Source: Sodalis ligni (GTDB taxonomy: Bacteria > Pseudomonadota > Gammaproteobacteria > Enterobacterales > Enterobacteriaceae). Taken from it: a stretch of DNA of 64,000 nt. The notes below the pieces were generated by a model. It ran no database searches, was not told where the DNA came from, and saw nothing but the letters and a program-made list of their open reading frames with translations. Both the position numbers and the translations under genes were made by a program. This document shows, one piece after another, positions 52,574 to 61,679 of the stretch. Position 1 is the first letter of the stretch. The number at the start of each line of letters is the position of its first letter. Location: assembly GCF_016865525.2 (NCBI RefSeq), contig NZ_CP075169.1, forward strand, positions 2,666,337-2,730,336, written 5' to 3'.

Positions 52574-53927
52574 TCAGGAATGTCGCTTGGCGGAACTCTC
52601 CAATACCCGATCGACCATTTGTGCGGCCATGCCCAGGTAATTGGCGGGGTTGGTCAGCTGTTCAATAAGATTGGGATCAAGACGGTTTGAAACGGCGGGC
52701 ATGGCATTAAGTACATCGGCGAGGCGGCCGCCTTTTTCATTCACGACGCGGCAGGCGTCATAAACGATATCGTGGGCGTCCTGACGACCGATAAAAGGCG
52801 CCAAACCCATCATCACCGCTTCCGCCACGATAAGCCCGTTGGTCATATCGAGGTTTTTCGCCATGGCTTTTTCATCCACGATAAGGCCGCCGAGCATGAA
52901 TTTAGCCTGATGTAACGCACCCGCCGCGAGAATGAAGCTATCCGGAATGGCGATCCATTCCGCATGCCAGGGTCCGGTTGCCCGTTCCAAATCCTGAACC
53001 ATGGCGTCAAGCATCAAGCCCGCCTGCTGGCGAACGCCTTTGGCACAGGCCAACATCAATTCACTTGAGATGGGATTACGTTTCTGCGGCATGGTGCTGC
53101 TGGCGCCGCGGCCTGTGACAAAAGGTTCATACAGCTCGCCAAACTCATTGGCCGCCAGCAGCATGACGTCAAAGGCTATTTTTCCCAATGAGCCGGTGAT
53201 GATACCCAGCAGGTTCACCGCCTCCGCAAAGCCGTCCCGCGCCACGTGCCAAGTGGAGACCGGTATGCCAAGGCCAAGCTCTTCCATCATGGCTTTTTGC
53301 ACCGCCAGTCCTTTATCGCCCAAGGAGGCCAGGGTGCCCGCCGCACCGGCGAATTCCCCCACCAGCACGCGGGGACGGGCCTGCGCCAGGCGTTCCCCAT
53401 GGCGATCGAACATATCGAGCCAAATGGCGGCTTTGTATCCGAAGGTTATCGGCAGCGCCTGCTGTAAATGCGTGCGGCCCGCCATCGGCGTATCGCGATA
53501 GCGTTTCGCCAGTCCGGCAAGGATTTTGCGTAACGCTCCGATATCCGATGCAATCAAATCAAACGCATCGCGCAGCTGTAAAACAACGGCGGTATCCATA
53601 ATGTCCTGCGTCGTGGCGCCCCAATGCACATAACCGCCATGCTTTTCGGCCTGTTTGGCAATCTGATGTACCAAGGGCAAAATGGGATAACCGACGATTT
53701 CCGTTTCATTGCGTAATAGATCAAAATCAAGGGTATCCGCGTTGCACTCAGCCGCGATTTCGTCCGCGGCCTCCTGGGAATCACCCACACTGCGCTTCGG
53801 CCTTCGCCAGGGCGATTTCCACTTCAACATATTTGCGAATCAGCTCGCGATCGTCGAAAATGGCCCGCATTTCGGGGGTACCGAAAGAATCGCGAAAAAG
53901 AATAGAATCAATAACATTCGATGCCAT
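52574..53927 (-). pseudogene. Class-II fumarase/adenylosuccinate lyase superfamily enzyme (PcaB-like), N-terminal frameshift
   Basis: The true start is ATG 53927 (MASNVIDSILFRDSFGTPEM ... EIALAKAEAQCG). Near 53778-53790 two bases are missing (GGG for GGGG and CCC for CCCC), which shifts the frame before the body resumes at QEAADEIAAECNADT. The body has HWGATTQDIMDTAVVLQLRD and the superfamily signature GRGASSTMPQKRNPISSEL, with the catalytic Ser in the SS loop, and ends at 52574. The restored length is about 450 residues, like 3-carboxy-muconate cycloisomerase or a related lyase. The true substrate is unknown. Divergent from the GntR gene. Confidence 0.85.
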
Positions 53928-54060
53928 AATGTTTCCTATATAAAATGATTAGAGCAGCGAGAAGGGAATCAAGGGTGATCTTAACCCAAAGATCCCGTAT
54001 CGGGTTTATTGTGACCGCTATCGCCGCATGTTATGTTTAACAAACAGTTAATATCATTAT

Positions 54061-54122
54061 AAGTACGTACATGTTTAAATGTACGTACTTATAAAAAGTA
54101 CGTATACGTTAAGATGTACGGA
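54061..54122. promoter_or_regulatory. Palindromic operator pair upstream of the GntR/lyase genes
   Basis: AAGTACGTACAT-gtttaa-ATGTACGTACTT (54061-54090) is a perfect 12-bp inverted repeat. A degenerate second copy (AAGTACGTATACG...GATGTACGGACATT) follows at about 54096-54126. They lie between the divergent lyase and regulator genes, the natural place for control by the GntR protein. Confidence 0.6.
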
Positions 54123-54188
54123 CATTTGATGAAAGTGTTTTGTGATTATTGTTTGACCAGGATCAATAACAATGAAGACAAGTGACCT

Positions 54189-54920
54189 ATGAAAGAATCT
54201 CTCTATCAGCGTGTCGCCCGGGAACTGGTACAGAATATTGCTTCCGGCAAGTATTTACCGGGTTCGCTACTGCCGTCCGAACTGGAGCTATGCGAACAAT
54301 TCAACGTCAGCCGGCACACCATACGGGAGGCTCTGCGCGAGCTGACGGCGCTTGAATTGGTGTCGCGCCGGAAAGGCGTCGGCACGCTGGTTGTGCCGAA
54401 GGGCGATGAAAACGGCCATAGCCATTCATTGGCGTCTTTGGAAGATTTATTGACGCTGGCGAAAACCAATCTGCGCGTCGTCAAAAAAATAGATGAAATC
54501 GTCGCCGATGACGAGCTGGCGCAGACCATTGGCTGCCGGCCAGGTTCGCGCTGGCTGCATATTGCCAGTATCCGCGAAGACAGTAAGAAGAAAGACGCGC
54601 CGATTTGCTGGACCGACAGCTACGCCAGCCCCGATTATGCCAAAGTGCGCCAACTGGTCCGCAGCGATCCGTTTTCATTGATCAGCGACCTGATTGAAAA
54701 GCACTACGGCATCAAAAGCGAAGAAGTCAGGCAGACCATTACCGCTATCGGCGTACTGCCGAAAATGGCGAAAGCCCTGGGCGTCGAGCCTGGTTCACCG
54801 GCCATGAGGATCGTCCGCCGCTATATCGATATTTCAGGTAATACCTTTGAAACCACGGTGTCTGTCCATCCGGCGGAAAGATATACCTGTTCGATTGTGC
54901 TGAAACGGCAAAAAAAATGA
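54189..54920 (+). CDS. GntR-family regulator, HutC/UTRA type
   Basis: A 243-residue regulator: YQRVARELVQNIASGKYLPG, LCEQFNVSRHTIREALRELT, then a UTRA domain (GSRWLHIASIREDSKKKDAP, ICWTDSYASPDYAK, SPAMRIVRRYIDISGNTFET). It is divergent from the lyase/DASS pair and presumably represses it. The 129-bp gap after it contains the hairpin at 55008. Confidence 0.9.
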   Translation: MKESLYQRVARELVQNIASGKYLPGSLLPSELELCEQFNVSRHTIREALRELTALELVSRRKGVGTLVVPKGDENGHSHSLASLEDLLTLAKTNLRVVKKIDEIVADDELAQTIGCRPGSRWLHIASIREDSKKKDAPICWTDSYASPDYAKVRQLVRSDPFSLISDLIEKHYGIKSEEVRQTITAIGVLPKMAKALGVEPGSPAMRIVRRYIDISGNTFETTVSVHPAERYTCSIVLKRQKK

Positions 54921-55007
54921 CGGGGCGGTTTGACGGGACGCGGCGTGCCATAGCGGATCGGTTGAAGCCGTGAGGCGACCGGGTGATGGATCGGGTATTC
55001 CTTTGTT

Positions 55008-55037
55008 ACATTCAGCCCCTGAGTCGGGGCCGAATGT
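55008..55037. terminator. Hairpin between convergent genes
   Basis: ACATTC-a-GCCCC-tgagtc-GGGGC-c-GAATGT, two stems around one mismatch, between the ends of the GntR (+) and SDR (-) genes. No long T-run on either side. Confidence 0.45.
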
Positions 55038-55049
55038 TGATAACGCAGG

Positions 55050-55859
55050 TTAATCCGGACTTAAGGTTTTTTTCGTGAAGAACTGCGTCCGGTCATTAAA
55101 ATCTTTGCTTTCCGGCAGGATCTGCCCCCCGTCAACCACAATCGTGGTGCCGGTGATATAAGACGCTCCGGAAGAAGCCAGGAAGACCGCGGCGGCGGCC
55201 ACGTCTTCCGGACTGCCTAAACGTCCCAGGGGAATGGATTCTTCCATATTGCTGATAAAACTTTGGCTACGGCCCGCGGTTAACCCTTCGGTGATGATAT
55301 TGCCTGGTTCGATACCGTTCACCGTAATGCCGTAGGGCGCGAATTCCAGCGCGGCGGAGCGAATCAGGCCATTGATGCCCGCCTTGCTCGCCCCATAGGC
55401 CCCCACGCCCGGATTGGCCACCCGCGGCCCGGTGATGGACGAGGTGAAAATCATGCGGCCGCCTCCCTGCGCCCGCATAACCGGCAGGCAGGCCTGCATG
55501 GCCAGGAAGGTCCCGGTCAGATTTACCGTCAAGACATGCTGCCACTGCTCGAGGGATAGCTCTTCCAGCAGACAGGAGGGATAAATGCCGGCGTTTTGCA
55601 GCAGAATATCCACCTTGCCAAAGCGGCGGACCGCCAAGGCCGCCAACTGGTCCATATCGTTTTTGCTGGCGACGTCGGCATACTGGAATACCGCTTTGTC
55701 TTCGCCCAGTTCACGGGCCAACTGCCGGCCGCGCTCACTGTCGATATCCCCCAACACAACACAACAGCCCTCGCGGGAAAAACTGCGGGCCATCGCCAGG
55801 CCAATTCCCTTGGCCGCTCCCACAATAATGGCTACGCGATCTGCTAAATCACTTTCCAT
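55050..55859 (-). CDS. Short-chain dehydrogenase/reductase
   Basis: A 269-residue classical SDR: cofactor motif VGAAKGIGLAMARSF, LLQNAGIYPSCL, catalytic Ser in MIFTSSITGPR, Y-x3-K in VGAYGASKAGINGLIRSA, and ITGTTIVVDGGQILPES. The acidic residue at VLGDIDSERG suggests NAD(H). It closes the minus-strand operon behind the sugar ABC genes, so it is probably a sugar dehydrogenase making a lactone for the amidohydrolase encoded divergently. A C-terminal extension of about 15 residues follows the last family motif. Confidence 0.9.
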   Translation of the reverse strand: MESDLADRVAIIVGAAKGIGLAMARSFSREGCCVVLGDIDSERGRQLARELGEDKAVFQYADVASKNDMDQLAALAVRRFGKVDILLQNAGIYPSCLLEELSLEQWQHVLTVNLTGTFLAMQACLPVMRAQGGGRMIFTSSITGPRVANPGVGAYGASKAGINGLIRSAALEFAPYGITVNGIEPGNIITEGLTAGRSQSFISNMEESIPLGRLGSPEDVAAAAVFLASSGASYITGTTIVVDGGQILPESKDFNDRTQFFTKKTLSPD

Positions 55860-55976
55860 TAAGAATCCACCTTAATAACAAATTTACGCTGTCCATTTTA
55901 ATCGCTCGATATTGATAAATTCATCGATTAAAACCTGCGGCTGGTTTAACAAACTCGCTGTAACTGACGTGAGGCA

Positions 55977-56936
55977 TCAAGACTTGCAACTGGTCTGGTA
56001 AAAATATTGACGCACCGCCGGATCATTGATGTTTTTCTGCGTGGCAATCACAAAAGGCAACAGGTTATCATGGGGCACCTGCGCTTTATTGATTTGCTTA
56101 CGGGCAAGTTCCGCGGCTAATTTCACGGACTGATATCCCATCTGGTAGGGCTGTTGAATAATCAGCGCATCGTAAATGCCGTCTTTCAAATCACGGATCT
56201 CCTGCGGATCCCCATCAAAGGAAATGAGTTTAACCGTACCGCGTTTACCCGCTTCCATAATGGCCGAGGAGGCGCCGGTGGCGGCGGCGGAATGGGTCAC
56301 ATAGACCCCTTTGAGATCGGGATTGGCCTGCAGGGCCGCCGCCACTTGCTGCGCCGCTTTGGTGGAACTGGTTTCGGGATAGATAACCGGCAGGAGTTTT
56401 GCCTGCGGATACTCTTTCTTGAAGGTATCTGTAAAACCCTTCACCCGCGCATCGATATCCGGTAATCCGGGACGCATCCCCACCGCCAAAAATGTTCCGC
56501 TGACGCCCGCCACTTCCGCCATGGCCTTGGCCGCGGCGACCCCGCCCAGATAGTGGTTGGACTGGATGCTTTGCGTCTCCACCGGCTTATTCAGCGGCGC
56601 ATCCACCGTAATGACCGGCGTGCCTTGCTTTTCCAGCTCCGCAACCTGGGTAATCAGGGCGTTGCCGTCGGTGGGGGCCAGGACAACCGCCGCCGGGTGC
56701 AGCTGTAAGGCCGCATCGATAAAGGGCTGTTGCAGCGCAATATCCCAATCCGGCGGGCCGTTCCAGCTCAGCGCCACGTTAAATTCCTTGGCGGCCTTTT
56801 GCGCGCCGCACTGCATGGTTGAATAAAAAGGTATCCCCACCTGACCGGGCAGGAAGGCAATATTCACCGGTTTTTCCGCCAGCGCGGACCCTGAAGCCAA
56901 TAAGGCGGCAATACATATTCCCAGGCGTAAATTCAT
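55977..56936 (-). CDS. Sugar ABC transporter binding protein (RbsB type)
   Basis: A 319-residue periplasmic protein of the Peripla_BP_4 family with a signal peptide (MNLRLGICIAALLASGSALA|EK). Typical segments: VNIAFLPGQVGIPFYSTMQC, AAVVLAPTDGNALITQVAEL, VITVDAPLNKP, GVYVTHSAAATGASSAIMEA, LISFDGDPQEIRDLKDGIYD and IIQQPYQMGYQSVKLAAEL. Ligand unknown; CUT2 systems carry monosaccharides. Two cysteines (Cys near residue 43 and at the end, TSCKS) could form a disulfide. Confidence 0.92.
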   Translation of the reverse strand: MNLRLGICIAALLASGSALAEKPVNIAFLPGQVGIPFYSTMQCGAQKAAKEFNVALSWNGPPDWDIALQQPFIDAALQLHPAAVVLAPTDGNALITQVAELEKQGTPVITVDAPLNKPVETQSIQSNHYLGGVAAAKAMAEVAGVSGTFLAVGMRPGLPDIDARVKGFTDTFKKEYPQAKLLPVIYPETSSTKAAQQVAAALQANPDLKGVYVTHSAAATGASSAIMEAGKRGTVKLISFDGDPQEIRDLKDGIYDALIIQQPYQMGYQSVKLAAELARKQINKAQVPHDNLLPFVIATQKNINDPAVRQYFYQTSCKS

Positions 56937-56966
56937 GGCACTTTCCTTTACATGTTGAGAGGGGGT

Positions 56967-58025
56967 TTAAACGCTGCGTTGACGGTTACGCTGATCGATA
57001 TACACGGCCACAATCACAATCAGTCCAACAACGATGAGTTGGTAAAAGGAATCCAGTCCCATAATGACCAGTCCGGTACTGAGTACTACCGGTATCAGGG
57101 TACCGATAACGGTGCCCGACATTGAGGCGATGCCGCCGAACAGGCTGGTGCCGCCGATGACCGCCGCCGCCACCGCCTGCAGATTATCGGTTTGATGGCC
57201 GCCGATATTGGTGGTGGCGAAGCGGGAGATATCCAGTACGGCGGCAACGCCGCATAACAATCCCATCAGGCCAAAGAGATACAGAGAATGGGAATTGATA
57301 TCTATCCCCGCGCGCCTGGCAGCGTTAGGGGAAGAGCCCAGCGCCAGCGTATGGGTGCCGAACCGGGTTTTGGATAAGATGTACCAGAGCAGGCAAACGA
57401 TAATCAGCGACACCGCCACCGGCAGGGGAATCACGCCGAAAATCTTGTTGGTGGCAAATGAAATCTGCAATACGCGCGGAATGTCGGGAACATTGGCGCC
57501 GTGCGTGATAACCAGGGCGATACCCAGACCCACGGTGGTGGTGGCGAGCGTCACCAGAAACGAGCTGATTTTCAGCCGCGTCACCACCAGACCGTTAATC
57601 AGCCCGAACAGGGTTCCGGTCAGCAGCGCAACGGCCACGCCGGCGATGATGGCCACCGTCAAATTGGGATAATCCCCCATGGCGACTTGATCGGGGCTAC
57701 CGGCAAGTCCGGTAATGGTTTTTGCCGCCAGGATCGAAGACAACACCACGTTGGCCCCCACCGACAGGTCAAATTCCCGTGAACCCAGCAAGAAGGTCAT
57801 ACCGGCGGCAAGCAGCACCAACTGGGAGGCATTGAGGGCAATGGTAAAAAAATTGCTGACGCTGAAAAAAGCATGATTGGGGGAAATCAGCGAAAAGATA
57901 AATACCAGGCCCAGCAATATCAACAGCATCCAGAACGCGGTATGTTCACATAACCTGGAGAACCAGGTGGAACGGTCGGTACTGGCCAATGGGGACAGAT
58001 TTTCTTCATGGGTCGGTGCGCTCAT
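56967..58025 (-). CDS. Sugar ABC transporter permease (RbsC type)
   Basis: A 352-residue CUT2 permease with about nine helices: LLAAGMTFLLGSREFDLSVG, FGLINGLVVTRLKISSFLVT and GIDINSHSLYLFGLMGLLCG, then a C-terminal GGTSLFGGIASMSGTVIGTL. The start overlaps the ATPase stop (ATGA) once the ATPase frame is restored. 30 bp precede the binding-protein gene. Confidence 0.92.
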   Translation of the reverse strand: MSAPTHEENLSPLASTDRSTWFSRLCEHTAFWMLLILLGLVFIFSLISPNHAFFSVSNFFTIALNASQLVLLAAGMTFLLGSREFDLSVGANVVLSSILAAKTITGLAGSPDQVAMGDYPNLTVAIIAGVAVALLTGTLFGLINGLVVTRLKISSFLVTLATTTVGLGIALVITHGANVPDIPRVLQISFATNKIFGVIPLPVAVSLIIVCLLWYILSKTRFGTHTLALGSSPNAARRAGIDINSHSLYLFGLMGLLCGVAAVLDISRFATTNIGGHQTDNLQAVAAAVIGGTSLFGGIASMSGTVIGTLIPVVLSTGLVIMGLDSFYQLIVVGLIVIVAVYIDQRNRQRSV

Positions 58026-58860
58026 TGTGTTACCTCTTTTGCGCCAAGCATGACATCCACCACATCGCGCACGGTGACGTCGCAGGGGAGCAGATTCGCA
58101 ATGGCCCTGCCTTGGCGCATGACGATAATGCGATCGGCGATTTCCAGCACCTGCGGTAAATCATGGAAATCAACAGCACCGCCAGATTGCGCTTGGCCGC
58201 CGCACGAATGGCCCGATAAACCATTTCCCGCTGCAATGTGCCCAGTGCCGCCGTGGGTTCATCCAGCATGATTGCGTGACGCGCCCACTTGATGGCCCGG
58301 GCAATGGCCACCCCTTGACGCTGGCCGCCGGAAAGACTTTTGGTGGTGGTACGGTAGGTTTTCAACGTCACCCCCAGCTCGCGCAGGGTTTCCGCGGTAC
58401 TGGCCTGCATGGCGGCCCGGTCCAGCATGCCGAGCGTGCCGCGCCAGCCGGCTGCCGGCAGCTCGCGGCCCAGATAGACGTTCTCCCCCACCGACAAATC
58501 AGGGGCGAGGGCCAAATCCTGATAGACCGTTTCGATACCATATCGTTGGGCGTCCTGGGTCAAACGCAGCCGCACTTCCTTGCCGTTAACGCAGAGCTGG
58601 CCGCCGTCAGGAATATGCTCCCCGCATAGCACTTTCATAAAAGTGGATTTCCCCGCCCCGTTATCTCCGACGATGGCGGTAATTTCACCGCGGAACAGCG
58701 AAACCGATACTCCACGCAAGACATTGAGAGAACCGAAATTCTTCACAATATCGATGGCCTGCAGCGCCGCCTCGTGATGAAGAAGCGTTGGCGGAGGTGA
58801 GGCTCCCGCAGTACCGGACTGCGTCGGTAACGACCCTGATTGTGAAAACGTCATATTCAA
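58022..58860 (-). pseudogene. Sugar ABC transporter ATP-binding protein, single domain, frameshifted near the C-terminus
   Basis: Walker A VGDNGAGKSTFMKVL, YQDLALAPDLSVGENVYLG, signature SLSGGQRQGVAIARAI and Walker B HAIMLDEPTAALGTLQREMV are intact. At 58165-58166 one base is missing (CC for CCC), so the switch motif reads LLISMIYRRC instead of LLISHDLPQVLEIADR. With it restored the protein ends GAKEVTQ at 58022 and overlaps the permease start. At about 279 residues it has one ABC cassette, unlike two-cassette RbsA, as in FrcA-like systems. First gene of the operon behind the LacI operators. Confidence 0.87.
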
Positions 58861-58914
58861 GTTCCTACTCAGAAAGTAAGCAGTGAGTAAAAAAATCCCT
58901 GTTTAGGGTGTTGA

Positions 58915-58938
58915 GTAATCGATTACGTTAATCGATTA
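58915..58938. promoter_or_regulatory. Tandem LacI-type operators TAATCGATTA
   Basis: GTAATCGATTAC (58915-58926) is followed at once by a second TAATCGATTA (58929-58938), centre spacing 13 bp, in the divergent promoter between the ABC operon and the lacI-type gene. A third copy stands at 61646. A palindrome with central CG is typical of LacI-family sites. Confidence 0.65.
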
Positions 58939-59052
58939 CGTTATAATTAGGGGCGGGTCATAAAAGTGTCAAGAATTATTTGAAAATGCCCGGCTATTTA
59001 CTTTTCGCATCGCTTGTGCGATGCAGTAGGGATCGAGGAAAAGGGGGATGGT

Positions 59053-60108
59053 GTGAAAGGGCGGAAGAAACCAACAATGCAGGATGTCGCTTTCGAAGCG
59101 GGCGTTTCATCGGCGACGGTCTCACGGGTGCTGGCCGGCTTGAAAGCCGGTACCTCGGAGGCCACCGCGCTACATGTGCTGCAGACCGCCAGACAACTGG
59201 GTTATGTCGTCAATTCAGTGGCCGCCAGTTTGCGCAAGGAAAAAACCTATTCCGTCGGCCTGATTTTAGCGGATATCGCCAACCCCTTTTTTGCCGGACT
59301 GGCCCGTGGAGTGGAAGACATTCTGCGGCCGGAGGGATTTAGCATATTGCTGGCCAATACCGACAACAAGGTAGAGGAAGAGACGCGGCTGCTCAGGCTG
59401 ATGATGGAAAAACAGGTGGACGCCGTGATCATGTCCAGTTCAGCCAGTACCAACGATCATATTTTAAGCGCCATGGCACATGGTCTGAAAGTTATCCTGG
59501 TTGACAGCGAGATTAAAGACACGGCGGTGGATACCATTGTGGTGGATAACCGGCAAGGGGCGCAAAACGCCATCGATTATCTTATCCGGCAGGGTCATGA
59601 AAATATCGCCATCGTCACGGGCTCCCTGCAGGCCTCGTTTGACCAGGAACGGCTGGCTGGTTATTACGACGCGTTCAGCGCCCAGGGTCTTACCGTGCCG
59701 GAGCATCTGATTTTTTCCAGTGATTCCACCTATGAGGGCTGGCGCCGGGCGGTGAAATCCCTATTGCAAAATAACCGGGATATCAGCGCGTTTTTTATTA
59801 CCAATAATCTGATGACCATGGGCACCATCACCGAACTGGTTGAACAGGGATTTATCATTCCCGATGATTTTTCCCTGGTGGGTTTCGATGATATGGAATG
59901 GTATTCGATTTTCAAACCGGCGATTACCGCCATCAGGCAGCCCATTTACCAATTAGGCCGAATAGCGGCGGAGCGTTTATTGAAAACCTTGTCCGCCGAT
60001 ATTCCGCCTTCCCCTGAACGGATTGTGCTTAATACGGAATTATTACTGCGCAATAGCGTTGCGTCCCGGCCTGTTCATCCCGATATCTCACTGCAGGAGA
60101 AAAAGTAA
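59053..60108 (+). CDS. LacI-family transcriptional regulator
   Basis: A 351-residue repressor: helix-turn-helix TMQDVAFEAGVSSATVSRVL with hinge SVAASLRKEKTYSVGLILAD, then a periplasmic-binding-like effector domain (ANPFFAGLARGVEDILRPEG, AIVTGSLQASFDQERLAGYY, SLVGFDDMEWYSIFKPAITA). GTG 59053 is chosen: GGGGGATG lies just upstream and the HTH then starts at the usual place; the frame also opens earlier. Expected to bind the TAATCGATTA sites. Confidence 0.9.
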   Translation: MKGRKKPTMQDVAFEAGVSSATVSRVLAGLKAGTSEATALHVLQTARQLGYVVNSVAASLRKEKTYSVGLILADIANPFFAGLARGVEDILRPEGFSILLANTDNKVEEETRLLRLMMEKQVDAVIMSSSASTNDHILSAMAHGLKVILVDSEIKDTAVDTIVVDNRQGAQNAIDYLIRQGHENIAIVTGSLQASFDQERLAGYYDAFSAQGLTVPEHLIFSSDSTYEGWRRAVKSLLQNNRDISAFFITNNLMTMGTITELVEQGFIIPDDFSLVGFDDMEWYSIFKPAITAIRQPIYQLGRIAAERLLKTLSADIPPSPERIVLNTELLLRNSVASRPVHPDISLQEKK

Positions 60109-60962
60109 TGCCTGGTTTCCCCTTGATAGACGCCCACGTGCATTTTTACGACCAGCGGCAGTTGGACTATCCTTGGCTGAACGATGTGCCGCAGATTCAG
60201 GGACGGTACATGCCGGATGATTATTCCCTGGCCTGCGGCGGCGTCGAGGTCGAAAAAATGATTTTCATCGAGGTGGATGTCGCCCAGCATCAAAAGCTGG
60301 ATGAAGTCCGGTTCGTGGAGCAACTGAGGGGGGAGGATCCCCGCATCGCCGCCATTGTCGCTTGCGCCGCGCTGGAAAAAGGGGCCGCGGTGGAAGAGGA
60401 GCTTGAGCGGCTGGCTGAAATCGGGGCGGTGCGCGGCATCCGCCGGCTGCTCCAGTATCATGAGGAACCGGACTACTGCCTGCGGCCCAATTTTATCGAA
60501 GGGGTACAGCGGCTGGCAAAGTTCGATTTCAGCTTTGATATCTGCATCCGCCATCACCAGTTGGCCAGCGCCACCGAACTGGTGCGCCGCTGCCCGAACG
60601 TCAGGTTCGTGCTCGATCATATCGCCAAACCGGATATCGCCGCCGGGCTCTATACGCCCTGGGATAAACAAATAGCGGCCATCGCCGAATTACCCAACGT
60701 GGTGTGCAAAATCACCGGCGTCACCACCGAAGCCGATCGCAGGAACTGGACCCTGGCGCAAATCCGGCCCTATATCGAGCACGTTATCGAACAATTCGGT
60801 TTTTCGCGGATACTGTTCGCCAGCGATTGGCCGGTGCTTAATCTTGGCGCCGACTATCCCCGCTGGGTGGCGGTGATGGATGAGATTTTGACCGGATGTT
60901 CAGACCAGGAACGGCGGCGGTTTTATCGCGAAAATGCCGCATCCGCCTATAAGCTGAGTTGA
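60108..60962 (+). CDS. Amidohydrolase-family lactonase (fuconolactonase / pyrone-dicarboxylate lactonase-like)
   Basis: A 284-residue amidohydrolase_2 TIM barrel. Metal/active-site motifs: LIDAHVHFYDQRQLDYPWL (H-x-H), DICIRHHQL, FVLDHIAKPDI and LFASDWPVLNLG (Asp). The start overlaps the lacI-type stop (TAATG). The family hydrolyses sugar lactones such as L-fuconolactone and L-rhamnonolactone. With a sugar importer and an SDR next door, an oxidative sugar pathway (sugar to lactone to acid) is likely. Exact sugar unknown. Confidence 0.87.
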   Translation: MPGFPLIDAHVHFYDQRQLDYPWLNDVPQIQGRYMPDDYSLACGGVEVEKMIFIEVDVAQHQKLDEVRFVEQLRGEDPRIAAIVACAALEKGAAVEEELERLAEIGAVRGIRRLLQYHEEPDYCLRPNFIEGVQRLAKFDFSFDICIRHHQLASATELVRRCPNVRFVLDHIAKPDIAAGLYTPWDKQIAAIAELPNVVCKITGVTTEADRRNWTLAQIRPYIEHVIEQFGFSRILFASDWPVLNLGADYPRWVAVMDEILTGCSDQERRRFYRENAASAYKLS

Positions 60963-61000
60963 AAAAGGCTTATTTCAATAAAGCATAGTTTGAATCAAAA

Positions 61001-61022
61001 GAGTGGACGAAGCGTCGCTTTT
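61001..61022 (+). terminator. Possible terminator after the amidohydrolase gene
   Basis: GTGGACG-aag-CGTCGCT followed by TTTTT; a short, partly mismatched stem. Confidence 0.4.
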
Positions 61023-61047
61023 TTAAAATAACCTTCGCCGGTGCGGC

Positions 61048-61506
61048 TTATTTTTCGCTGCGATAAGCCGCACGCAGCGCCATTAAAATTTTGCCCAGCC
61101 GGTTTTCTCCCTGGCCCTGATATTCTCCCCAAAAGCGGGCTACCTCGCCGTCAATGGGGGAACACTCCGCTAATTTACGATCCCCGGTGGCTAATAAACA
61201 CTGCTTTAAATCCTCCGCGCCGTCGAATTTAGCCCTAACGATGGAGGACATCACCTCGACACAAATGTTTGCCCAGTCCGGCACCGTTTCTTCTTCGGAC
61301 AGGGCATCGCCGGCCACCGCCGCCAGCTCAGGCGTTGGCGCCTGTTTTAGCCAGTTTTTCATCCGAGGGGACAGCGCTTTTTCGACCTGGAAAGCATGCT
61401 CCGGTGTGTCATATTCCGTGCCGGCAAACACCAGCGGGCGAGGGTGCAGGTTGCTGAGAAAGCAAAATTCTCCCCGCCGCGGATCGTAAAAATAAATGGT
61501 GTCCAT
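61048..61506 (-). CDS. NADAR-family protein (YbiA-like)
   Basis: A 152-residue protein with NADAR landmarks: TIYFYDPRRGEFCFLSNLHP, GTEYDTPEHAFQVEKAL, VRAKFDGAEDLKQCLLATGD, then FWGEYQGQGENRLGKILMAL. NADAR proteins are N-glycosidases acting on ADP-ribose-modified or riboflavin-pathway substrates. The canonical FSN is LSN here. It lies between the lactonase and the dehydratase on the opposite strand and has no evident link to them. Confidence 0.87.
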   Translation of the reverse strand: MDTIYFYDPRRGEFCFLSNLHPRPLVFAGTEYDTPEHAFQVEKALSPRMKNWLKQAPTPELAAVAGDALSEEETVPDWANICVEVMSSIVRAKFDGAEDLKQCLLATGDRKLAECSPIDGEVARFWGEYQGQGENRLGKILMALRAAYRSEK

Positions 61507-61645
61507 ATATTTCGTTTACCTGAAAAAAAGGTTTTTGGGCGTCTCAGTTATAAAAACAATATCTTCATCCGTCAAGCCCAGCCCAGGTTAAAATAAAATG
61601 GCAAAAACCTTGAAATACGTTCAGCATCCGTGTTAATAATTTAAC

Positions 61646-61657
61646 GTAATCGATTAC
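61646..61657. promoter_or_regulatory. LacI-type operator GTAATCGATTAC upstream of the dehydratase gene
   Basis: Exact match to the 12-bp site at 58915-58926, 23 bp before the ATG at 61680. Confidence 0.6.
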
Positions 61658-61679
61658 TCAACTTTTCATCGGTGGTTAA

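Noticed and set aside
58022..58860. Two-cassette RbsA-type ATPase truncated by half
   Set aside because: After restoring one base, the protein ends naturally at the permease start with a complete single cassette, so no second cassette is missing from this locus.
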